From JACPKO01 sp964406775 (lineage in GTDB: Bacteria > Patescibacteriota > Microgenomatia > Daviesbacterales > UBA10151), in contig CAYOSW010000021.1 in the NCBI GenBank assembly GCA_964406775.1, forward strand, positions 1-19,054: a stretch of 19,054 nucleotides of DNA, given 5' to 3'. Made by a program: the position numbers and the translations under genes. The notes below the pieces were generated by a model. The model was given only the letters and a program-made list of their open reading frames with translations, did not search any database and had not been told where the DNA came from. This document shows, one piece after another, positions 1 through 6,364 of the stretch (within the stretch, counting starts at the first letter, position 1; each line of letters begins with the position of its first letter).

Positions 1-1575
1 GGTTATCTCATCTGCTAAAACTTCTATGACGATTTCAGGTTTTATCCAGACAGAAGGAGGAAGAACAGCATTTACCCTGGCCGGCTTGTGATTAACCTTA
101 ATTTTATCCGACCTTCGGTGAATCTCACGCCACTCTTCATCAGTAAGCCCCGTTCCTATTTTTGAAACGGTAACAAATTCATCTTTCTCCTTATCGTATA
201 TTCCAACCAACAAAGCCCCTGCACCAAACTCCGCCCTCTTGCCTTTTCCGAAGACATAGCCCAAAATAACACAGTCTATCGTATCGTTTAGCTCTCCTGA
301 AGAATTTCTTTTTTGTTTTACCCAATTAAAATTCCGGGCGCCGGCTTCGTATTTTGAATCGGGACGTTTAACTATCAAGCCTTCGAGACCCTCGGAAATT
401 GCCTCATTAAAAACCTCTTCTATTCTTTTGGCTTTGTCCGTTACTTCTCCGGGCTGAGGAACCAAAACCTCATCCCCTTTTATTACCTTTTCCAGATGCG
501 ATACTCTTTCCAGTACAGACAGATCCATTAATGACTTTCCGTTCAAATACATAATGTCAAAAACCATCGCCCGGAGCGGGAGAGATTTTGCGGCCTCTTC
601 AATTCCGTGCTTCCGGCGGCGCTTCGTAGTTTCCTGAAAGGGTAAAAACTCATCAGATTCGGGATTGTAGGCTAAGGCTTCGGAATCCAAAATCACAGAT
701 TTTGCATCAATCTGCTCTTTAACACCTTTTATAATATCGGGAAACATTAAGGTTGTTTCCTCCAGATTTCTTGAAAATAATCTGATCTTTTCCCCGTCTT
801 TGTGAATTTGAACCCGGAAACCGTCAAACTTTTTTTGAATATGAGCGCTTCCCTCAAACTTCTCCAAGATTGCCTCAGGTGTAGGCAGTCTTTCCGCAAG
901 CTGGCTTCTGATCGGACGTCCGACAGTAACTTTTAATTTTTCTACAGCCTCCAGTCCGCCCTCCCAAAGCGTTTTTCCGATCAGGCCTAGATCCGAAACC
1001 CTGTTATACGCCCCCTCAAGCAATTTTCTCTTCGTTTTTTCTCCCAGTTTAGCTTTTGCAAAGGCATCCAAAACGGTCGGATCGCCTATTCCCAGCCTTG
1101 AAGTACCTAAAGGAATCCGCGCCAAATGCTTGGCTTCAATCGCCGAAACTGATTTTAAAAGATCTTCCAGAGTCGAGATCTTCTTTTCAACGGTTCCGTC
1201 TCCGCTATAGCCGGCAATTTTTTGTAAAAGTTCAAAAACCTCAGTTACCGAATATTCCTGTTGTTTGGATTTAGACTTTTGGTTTAATTCTTCAGCGACT
1301 TTTCCCAAATCCCCGATCTTGCCGTAATCTTTTAAAACTTCCTCCCGGCTTACCCCGTATGCTCTGGCAATAGCAGAAGCGATCGATTTTTCTGCCATAC
1401 CGATTTCTACTGCTTCGTAAAAAGGCGCCACTCTCCCCTGAATTAAATACGAAATCAAAGGAATTTCCGAAGGTTTAGCTTCTGAAAATAGCTCAGATAA
1501 AATATCGATTAACGTGAGTCTTGAGGAAGTTTCTTCAAGTTTTTCAAAATATACGGAAAGTTCTTTAAAGGTCAT
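1..1575 (-). CDS. lig: ATP-dependent DNA ligase, archaeal type (3' end outside window)
   Basis: This gene seals nicks in duplex DNA using ATP through a ligase-AMP intermediate, in replication and repair. I translated the minus strand from the ATG at 1575; 525 codons are open to the window edge. The order is an N-terminal DNA-binding domain, the adenylation domain with motif I KKFDGFR (the nucleophilic Lys lies near residue 248), motif III-like VFDIMYLNG, motif IV EGLIVK and motif V WVKQKR, then the OB-fold. The last readable residues, around PPSVWIKPEIVIEVLADEI, match the typical C-terminal part of archaeal/eukaryal-like ligase I, so about 50-70 residues are probably missing. Most bacteria use NAD-dependent LigA as their main ligase; whether this cell also has one cannot be seen here. 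The start is supported by a predicted promoter whose -10 ends 8 bp before the ATG. Confidence 0.95.
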   Translation of the reverse strand, partial: MTFKELSVYFEKLEETSSRLTLIDILSELFSEAKPSEIPLISYLIQGRVAPFYEAVEIGMAEKSIASAIARAYGVSREEVLKDYGKIGDLGKVAEELNQKSKSKQQEYSVTEVFELLQKIAGYSGDGTVEKKISTLEDLLKSVSAIEAKHLARIPLGTSRLGIGDPTVLDAFAKAKLGEKTKRKLLEGAYNRVSDLGLIGKTLWEGGLEAVEKLKVTVGRPIRSQLAERLPTPEAILEKFEGSAHIQKKFDGFRVQIHKDGEKIRLFSRNLEETTLMFPDIIKGVKEQIDAKSVILDSEALAYNPESDEFLPFQETTKRRRKHGIEEAAKSLPLRAMVFDIMYLNGKSLMDLSVLERVSHLEKVIKGDEVLVPQPGEVTDKAKRIEEVFNEAISEGLEGLIVKRPDSKYEAGARNFNWVKQKRNSSGELNDTIDCVILGYVFGKGKRAEFGAGALLVGIYDKEKDEFVTVSKIGTGLTDEEWREIHRRSDKIKVNHKPARVNAVLPPSVWIKPEIVIEVLADEIT

Positions 1576-1583
1576 CGATTAGG

Positions 1584-1612
1584 ATTGTAATAAATCAATT
1601 ACTTCTTGTAAA
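1584..1612 (-). promoter_or_regulatory. Predicted promoter of the DNA ligase gene
   Basis: Reading the minus strand, TTTACA (1612-1607), a 17-bp spacer and TACAAT (1589-1584) form a good sigma70-type promoter. The -10 ends 8 bp before the ATG at 1575, so the transcript would begin within about 2 nt of the start codon. The -35 overlaps the -10 of the opposing GGDEF promoter, and the -10 overlaps its -35. Found by eye. Confidence 0.55.
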
Positions 1613-1614
1613 AT
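1585..1614 (+). promoter_or_regulatory. Predicted promoter of the GGDEF gene
   Basis: TTGTAA (1585-1590), an 18-bp spacer and TAAAAT (1609-1614). The predicted transcription start falls at about 1621, next to the ATG at 1622, and no Shine-Dalgarno sequence is present, so a leaderless mRNA is likely. The upstream ATG at 1613 overlaps the -10 hexamer and would not be transcribed from this promoter. It almost coincides with the ligase promoter on the other strand. Confidence 0.5.
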
Positions 1615-1621
1615 GCTAGTT

Positions 1622-2377
1622 ATGTCAGACGGTGCAAAAGAAACCACTCTACCCTCTCCAACCGATTCGGATCCTCTGGAGAAAGAGATGCGTGAGATTT
1701 ATGGGAAGAAATATGACCGATTGGCCAAAATTCCCAGCGAAACGGAGAAGCAAGAATTTATCGACGAGGAAATTACCGATACCTGGAATATTGCGGATAT
1801 CATCCATAATGCTGAAAAACAAAAACTGCTCGATCCGTTAACAGGGCTTTTAAATAGGCGGGGTTTAGATTTGCTGATCAAAACTGTTTATAAGAATGCG
1901 GAACAGTTTCCGGATACTGAGATTTATGCATATATGGTAGATCTGGATCATTTCAGGGAGGTTAATAACAATTACGGTCATCAAACCGGGGATGAAGCAC
2001 TAAAAGCTTTAGGCGGAGCTGTCCGAGCGGCTACAGACTTGGCTGTAAGATACGGCGGCGAGGAGATACTGATTATTACAAACAGTAAAATCCCTACTTT
2101 CGATAACCAGCATACGCAAAGAATGGATCCGAATGTATTTATTAACAAACTAAGGTACAGGATCTCAAAGAATGTAGCAGATAATACCAAAATAAAAAAA
2201 CAGGGTGTTAGTGCGGGATTTGCAAAATTAGAGAAAGATCCGTCAACTGGACAATTTATTCCTCCGGAAGAGCTGATACGACGGGCTGACGTAGCTTTAT
2301 ATCATTCTAAAACTCACGGCAGAGGAAGAGCGACAGCCTATCAACCGGGTATGACTATGACTCAAAACGGGAAATAG
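1622..2377 (+). CDS. GGDEF-domain protein, putative diguanylate cyclase
   Basis: Likely makes the second messenger c-di-GMP from two GTP. It is soluble, with no membrane segment. About 75 N-terminal charged, helical residues (no recognisable sensor domain) precede a complete GGDEF domain: DPLTGLLNRRG at its start, the metal-binding Asp in DLDHF, GHQTGDEAL, and the active-site loop RYGGEEI. GGEEI is a variant of GG(D/E)EF, with Ile in place of Phe. The product-inhibition site (RxxD just before the loop) is off-register: the Arg is four rather than three residues before the Asp, so feedback inhibition may be absent. I chose ATG 1622 (251 residues) over the ATG at 1613 because 1613 lies inside the predicted -10. 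It converges on the sortase gene with 2 bp between. c-di-GMP enzymes are not typical of reduced CPR genomes, so transfer is possible. Confidence 0.88.
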   Translation: MSDGAKETTLPSPTDSDPLEKEMREIYGKKYDRLAKIPSETEKQEFIDEEITDTWNIADIIHNAEKQKLLDPLTGLLNRRGLDLLIKTVYKNAEQFPDTEIYAYMVDLDHFREVNNNYGHQTGDEALKALGGAVRAATDLAVRYGGEEILIITNSKIPTFDNQHTQRMDPNVFINKLRYRISKNVADNTKIKKQGVSAGFAKLEKDPSTGQFIPPEELIRRADVALYHSKTHGRGRATAYQPGMTMTQNGK

Positions 2378-2379
2378 GT

Positions 2380-3024
2380 TTAAACACTGAGCTTTGCTAT
2401 GACAATCAATCTTTTCGTGTTGAATCCCGGAGGGACACAAGTCATCAACGAAATATAACGGCCGTTGGAATCGGGAGTAAGCAGAACGCTTATATCCTTG
2501 GGATCGACAATTTTCAAATCCACTACTTTATAAATATACCTTTGCCCTAAAGCATCAACAATAATTTCGTCCCCTCTTTTAACGTCAGGAAGTTTTGCAA
2601 AAAAAGCTTTTGATCCTTTCGGTGCTAAATTAGGAAGCATAGAATGGCCGGTTATAAAAGCATTTCCTTTTTCGCCCGGCAAAGCTGAGCCCGGAAGATG
2701 CGCCAGGTTCTCCTCGAAATGGTTGCTATACACCAAAACAGGAGACGGGTCCAAGCCGATTTTAGGAATAGCTAATTTAAATTCATAATACGGAGGGGTC
2801 AGGTTCTTATTCCTGGCAATGAAAGCGGGAAAGTTATCGATATTTTCAATCTGGAAATCCGAAGAGAGATTACCGTTCGTGCTGATTGGAGCGGGATCGG
2901 CTAATGCCTGTTCTGATTCAAACGCAAATATTTCCCATATTTTAAAGGAAACAAACGGCATTACAACCTGCATCAAAACAAAAACACCTATTCCTAAAAA
3001 GAGAAGCGACAGACCTTTGACCAT
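2380..3024 (-). CDS. Sortase family transpeptidase
   Basis: Membrane-anchored cysteine transpeptidase that cleaves a C-terminal sorting signal on surface proteins and joins them to the cell envelope or to pilin subunits. Of the 214 residues, about 1-28 form a hydrophobic N-terminal anchor. The sortase fold carries the catalytic His in TGHSMLP (about residue 126), the catalytic Cys in LMTCVPPG (about 195) and the Arg in NTKRLIV (about 203), so the H-C-R triad is complete. The length is usual for a single-domain sortase. No LPxTG-type substrate gene is visible next to it, so it may be a housekeeping enzyme. GGGTG lies 7 nt before the ATG as a weak ribosome binding site. The subclass is not certain. 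Confidence 0.9.
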   Translation of the reverse strand: MVKGLSLLFLGIGVFVLMQVVMPFVSFKIWEIFAFESEQALADPAPISTNGNLSSDFQIENIDNFPAFIARNKNLTPPYYEFKLAIPKIGLDPSPVLVYSNHFEENLAHLPGSALPGEKGNAFITGHSMLPNLAPKGSKAFFAKLPDVKRGDEIIVDALGQRYIYKVVDLKIVDPKDISVLLTPDSNGRYISLMTCVPPGFNTKRLIVIAKLSV

Positions 3025-3051
3025 ATAAAAACACCCGGGTCCGTCTTCCCA

Positions 3052-3080
3052 GTTATCTCATTTTAAATGAATCTTGTCGG
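3052..3080 (-). promoter_or_regulatory. Possible sortase promoter
   Basis: Minus strand CCGACA (3080-3075), 17 bp, GATAAC (3057-3052), predicting a leader of about 20 nt. The match is moderate. The AT-rich palindrome TCATTT-T-AAATGA at 3059-3071 lies in the spacer. Confidence 0.3.
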
Positions 3081-3085
3081 AGATT

Positions 3086-3769
3086 TCAACTTTTTGCGAC
3101 ATTGATATAGTGAGCACACAAACCGGGTGCCCGGGCAATGATGAAGATGGCGATTCCGAGTTCAGGTCTTAGTCCGAATCCGCAAAAAACCGCGGCTATG
3201 GCTCCGTCAATATTTACAGGCAGGCTTTTACCCGACTGCTTTTCCATCTCATCCCTTAACTCGTTAACTATTCTTATATATTCTTCCCCTATTCCGTTTT
3301 CAGAAGCTGTTTTTAATATCAGTTGAGCTCTGGGGTCAAAATCTTTATAAACTCTGTGTCCGACACCGGGCAAACGTTTTTCGGAGATAATGAGATCCTT
3401 AATCACTTCCTCCGAAGTCGTTTCTCCTTTTTGGATTTTATACATTATCTCCATTAATGGCCCTCCGGCTCCTCCGTGACGATCACCGATTTGGGCCATC
3501 CCTGCTCCTACCGATTCCCCCATTGTCTTTCCTCCTTTGGCCGCATCTATTGTGGCAACTGCGGACGGAGAGTTCGGCCCGTGATCGATTGATAGGTTTA
3601 AAATCAGATTCAGAAGCTTAAGCTCGGCACCGGAAGGTTTTTTTTCAGTGAGCACCTCAAAAATCATTTCGGCAAAATCCATACTTTTTGCCGCTTCCAT
3701 ATGATCCCTCTCTCCGAATAAGGCGGGCTTTGTCTCGTCATTATCAATATGTGTGATTGTTTTTGCCAT
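3086..3769 (-). CDS. Citryl-CoA lyase (citrate-synthase-like domain of ATP-citrate lyase)
   Basis: Expected to split citryl-CoA into acetyl-CoA and oxaloacetate, the second half-reaction of ATP-citrate lyase. The 227 residues align by eye with the citrate-synthase-homology domain of ATP-citrate lyase. Visible matches are SIDHGPNSPSA (His of the DHGP motif, about residue 62), IGDRHGGAGGP, GVGHRVYKDFDPRAQ (the second conserved His and the Arg) and VNIDGAIAAVF, which carries the catalytic Asp. The protein stops right after GLCAHYINVAKS, where the ATP-citrate lyase domain continues for about 25-30 more residues, so it is short at the C terminus. The reading frame downstream of the TGA does not continue the family sequence, so I see no frameshift. 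Its ATG overlaps the stop of the alpha-subunit gene by 1 nt. It is the last gene of a five-gene operon. Canonical citrate synthase is less likely because the protein is small and sits beside the CoA-ligase subunits. Confidence 0.82.
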   Translation of the reverse strand: MAKTITHIDNDETKPALFGERDHMEAAKSMDFAEMIFEVLTEKKPSGAELKLLNLILNLSIDHGPNSPSAVATIDAAKGGKTMGESVGAGMAQIGDRHGGAGGPLMEIMYKIQKGETTSEEVIKDLIISEKRLPGVGHRVYKDFDPRAQLILKTASENGIGEEYIRIVNELRDEMEKQSGKSLPVNIDGAIAAVFCGFGLRPELGIAIFIIARAPGLCAHYINVAKS

Positions 3770-4665
3770 TAATTCATTCCCTGTTTTATTAGTCCGGCTA
3801 TCTCATCAATACTTAAGGCAACTTTTACACCCGATTCCTTTAAAAACTTCCGTTTAAAATCCGGAAGACCTCTTTCACCTTCAATGATAGCACCCGCGTG
3901 ACCGAATTGAACCTCATTAGGTAATTTCATAGTAAAGTCGCCGGCTATTAAGGCAACTACAGGTTTTTTAATTTTGCCCGCTCTGACGAGCTCTCCGACC
4001 TTCTCCTCATATGTCCCTCCCAGTTCGCCGAATATAACCGAAGCTTTTGTGTCCGGGTCATCCTCAAGTTCAAGCAAAAAATCGGCAAAATCCGTGCCTT
4101 CAACTATATCCCCGCCGATTCCTACCGCCCAGGAGGTCCCTAACCCGTTATTCTTTAAATGCAGTCCGATCTCAGCCGTCATCGACCCCGATTTTGATAC
4201 GATGGCAATTTCACCTTCAGGAAAAACCCTGTCCGGATCGGATCCTCCGATTAATCCCAGCCTTATCCGGTTATGTGTACTTAGAAGTCCGACAGAATTC
4301 GGTCCGATAATACTTGCGCCGTAAGTTTGAGCTAAAGCATACATATATGCCTCATCAGAGGTCGGAACTTTTTCCGCACTAATTAAAATAAATTTAAGAC
4401 CGGACTCAACGGCTTCTTTTACTGCTCCCTTAGTAAACAAAGGAGGAACAAACTGAACTGCCCCGTCTACCTCTCCAACTGCCGCAACAGCATCCGCAAT
4501 TGTATTGAATACCGGCACCCCCTCAACTGCCTGACCTCCCTTACCCGGAGTTACCCCGGCCACGATCTGGGTGCCATACGAAGTCATCCTCGGTAGAGCC
4601 CTTGACCCTTCCGTACCGGTCAGGCCTTGTCCTATGAATCTGGATCCTTTCTTTGGCAATCTCAT
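3769..4665 (-). CDS. Citryl-CoA synthetase / succinyl-CoA ligase alpha-type subunit
   Basis: CoA-binding, phospho-histidine subunit of an ADP-forming CoA ligase. Its 298 residues are close to SucD length. The N-terminal Rossmann CoA-binding domain shows GQGLTGTEGSRAL and YGTQIVAGVTPGKGGQ, followed by GVPVFNT. The second domain has GPNSVG, SKSGSMTAEIG, GIGGDIVEG, FGELGGTYEEK, and the active-site FGHAGAII whose His is the phosphorylated residue (about residue 252). Taken alone it looks like SucD, but the partner beta subunit has the ATP-citrate-lyase-type substrate pocket and the next gene is a citryl-CoA lyase, so the pair is more likely a citryl-CoA synthetase. Its start codon overlaps the beta stop by 4 nt (ATGA), which implies translational coupling and equal amounts. 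Substrate choice cannot be proven from sequence alone. Confidence 0.85.
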   Translation of the reverse strand: MRLPKKGSRFIGQGLTGTEGSRALPRMTSYGTQIVAGVTPGKGGQAVEGVPVFNTIADAVAAVGEVDGAVQFVPPLFTKGAVKEAVESGLKFILISAEKVPTSDEAYMYALAQTYGASIIGPNSVGLLSTHNRIRLGLIGGSDPDRVFPEGEIAIVSKSGSMTAEIGLHLKNNGLGTSWAVGIGGDIVEGTDFADFLLELEDDPDTKASVIFGELGGTYEEKVGELVRAGKIKKPVVALIAGDFTMKLPNEVQFGHAGAIIEGERGLPDFKRKFLKESGVKVALSIDEIAGLIKQGMN

Positions 4666-5828
4666 TTTTTATTCCCTTCCGATAGGGCGTATTTTTCCGC
4701 CAGTTCTGCCATAGATTTGGCGGACTGGGCAATCGATGTTTCCTCGCCCTGAAGATGCAGATCAAAATCCTTAACTTTTTTTAACATCTTATATGCCTCT
4801 TCCACTCTGGGACCACCCCTTCTGATGACAATCGGGAAATCGAATTTAGTACCCAGCTCCTTTTCAGTTTCCCGCAGACCCTCTATGAAACCGGTCAATG
4901 TCTCATAAATATCCGTAAAATTTGCAACAACCGTTCCAATAACCCAAAGTCCGTGAATACCGGGTTTATCTAATACAACTTTGGTCAATTTCGCCACCTT
5001 TTCTTTCGGCGGATTGCCCGAGTATTCCGTGAAGTTCGCAGGTTTACCCCCGTAATTAATTAGGGAGTCAAGCGCAGTCAGAGATACACCCCCTCCTGAG
5101 GAAAGCACTGCAATATCCCCGTCTAAATCAAAATACGAGGATCCTGCAGTTCCCCGATAATCGCCCTCGTCAATTTTTTTAGCCTCGATCTCTCCTCTGG
5201 TTGGAGTGTGGCCCGGTGCAGATCTCGGTGCAAACTCCCAGTCTTTATGACGGGGTTTTGCAAAATCATCCAGTTTAACTTTTGCATCCAAAGCCATCCA
5301 TTTGCCGGACTTAGTTTGAATCAAGGGATTTATTTCAAGAAGCAGACAGTCCTGTTCGAAGAAAAGGGAAATTAATTTCTCAAGAACCTGCTTATCTAAA
5401 ACCTCAGGGAGACCTTCGGTATGGTTCAGAGGATTTACCGGAAATGTTTCAACACCCCTATCCTCTATCCCTGTCCCTCCTGATTGGGAAATGCTTAAAA
5501 CGGGACCGCGGGTTTCAGTGTTATATGAAATTGAAACATAGAATTCTTTTCCGATATCAATCTTTTCTTCAACCAGAACTTTTTCTACCTTCTCTTTATT
5601 GATAACGGAGCCGAGTAATTCAGAGATCTGTTTTTTATAGTCGTCCCCGTTTTCGGCAAATAAAATTCCCCCGGCATCTGCTCTTTTACCCGAAAGCACC
5701 TGGGCTTTTAAAACCACCGGGAATTTTAATTCAATTTTTTCATCCGATCCGGAAACAAGCTTTGCTTGAGGCATATTTATTCCGGCTTTTGAAAGAAGAT
5801 CTTTTCCTTCGTATTCGTAAAGTATCAT
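4662..5828 (-). CDS. Citryl-CoA synthetase beta-type (ATP-grasp) subunit
   Basis: ATP-grasp subunit that, with the alpha subunit, would make citryl-CoA from citrate, CoA and ATP. It has 388 residues. The N terminus MILYEYEGKDLLSKAG is the usual start of SucC-like proteins. EINPLIQTKSGKWMALDAKVKLDD is split here as EINPLI...ALDAKVKLDD, the conserved Mg/ATP region. The C-terminal half carries VVANFTDIYETL and VIRRGGPRVEEAY; in ATP-citrate lyase the corresponding Asn-Phe-Thr and Arg bind citrate, whereas SucC has different residues there (family knowledge recalled, not computed). GEETSIAQ replaces the usual GTETH segment. It overlaps its neighbours by 4 nt on both sides. Succinyl-CoA ligase is the alternative, but the RRGGP and NFT signatures argue for a citrate-like substrate. 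Confidence 0.85.
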   Translation of the reverse strand: MILYEYEGKDLLSKAGINMPQAKLVSGSDEKIELKFPVVLKAQVLSGKRADAGGILFAENGDDYKKQISELLGSVINKEKVEKVLVEEKIDIGKEFYVSISYNTETRGPVLSISQSGGTGIEDRGVETFPVNPLNHTEGLPEVLDKQVLEKLISLFFEQDCLLLEINPLIQTKSGKWMALDAKVKLDDFAKPRHKDWEFAPRSAPGHTPTRGEIEAKKIDEGDYRGTAGSSYFDLDGDIAVLSSGGGVSLTALDSLINYGGKPANFTEYSGNPPKEKVAKLTKVVLDKPGIHGLWVIGTVVANFTDIYETLTGFIEGLRETEKELGTKFDFPIVIRRGGPRVEEAYKMLKKVKDFDLHLQGEETSIAQSAKSMAELAEKYALSEGNKK

Positions 5829-6364
5829 TTGTTTTCTAAATAAATCTTAGCCAACGTCAAAGCGGTTATTGATTGACCGTCAGAGATTTCACCAGATTTT
5901 ATCAGATCAAATATTTTTGTAAAGCTTACCTTCTTTATTTCGAGTATTCCTTCGTGAGGATCTATTTGACTGCCGGTATCTTCTAAACCTTTGGCCAGAA
6001 ATACGTGACTTACTTCCGAAGAAATTCCATTCCAGGGAGTAAACTCTCCGACTTTTTCCCATTCTTTTGCTTTCAAACCGACCTCCTCCAGAAGTTCTCT
6101 TTTCGCAGCCTCAAGCAGATCTTCGTTATCCGATCCTCCGGCTGGTACTTCCAATCCGTATTTACCTGTTGGATATCTGTAAAGACCGGTAAGATAAATT
6201 TCATTTTCTTCGGTCAGCGCAATAATGAACACAGAGGGAGGAGTGTCTACAACCCCATAAATACCGGTTCTATTACCCGGTTTTTCTACCTGATCCTCAC
6301 GCACTTTAAACCACTGGTTTTCATAGACTAATTTTGAGCTGATTTTTTTCCAGGGGTTATCCAT
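5825..6364 (-). CDS. NUDIX hydrolase, ADP-ribose pyrophosphatase-like
   Basis: Hydrolyses a nucleoside diphosphate linked to another group, most likely ADP-ribose or a related molecule. The NUDIX helix is clear near residues 75-100: EVPAGG, then LLEAAKRELLEEVGL, with the REL.EE core that binds Mg. The loop between PAG and the first Glu is one residue shorter than the textbook GX5EX7REUXEEXGU pattern. Downstream GEFTPWNGISSEVSHVFLA resembles the ADP-ribose pyrophosphatase family (PG.seE..h.fla). At 179 residues it has normal length. It overlaps the acyl-CoA synthetase stop by 8 nt and the next start by 4 nt, so it is a full member of the operon; its role there is unknown. Clean-up of CoA- or ADP-containing by-products is a guess. 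Confidence 0.9.
   Translation of the reverse strand: MDNPWKKISSKLVYENQWFKVREDQVEKPGNRTGIYGVVDTPPSVFIIALTEENEIYLTGLYRYPTGKYGLEVPAGGSDNEDLLEAAKRELLEEVGLKAKEWEKVGEFTPWNGISSEVSHVFLAKGLEDTGSQIDPHEGILEIKKVSFTKIFDLIKSGEISDGQSITALTLAKIYLENK

Noticed and set aside
1613..1621. Upstream ATG of the GGDEF gene as the true start
   Set aside because: The ATG is part of the predicted -10 hexamer TAAAATG and has no ribosome binding site; ATG 1622 fits the predicted transcript start.
3055..3085. Terminator after the citrate operon
   Set aside because: The short palindrome around 3059-3071 is only 6 bp, all A/T rich in its core, and lacks a following T run.
3974..4324. 116-residue plus-strand ORF inside the alpha subunit gene
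   Set aside because: Low-complexity Ser/Pro-rich antisense shadow of a strongly conserved gene.
4541..4765. 74-residue minus-strand ORF across the alpha/beta junction
   Set aside because: It lies in another frame of two well supported overlapping genes and has no family resemblance.
3770..5828. Plain succinyl-CoA ligase (sucCD) as part of a TCA cycle
   Set aside because: Possible for alpha alone, but the beta C-terminal signatures and the coupled citryl-CoA lyase gene favour citrate cleavage; kept as the main alternative.
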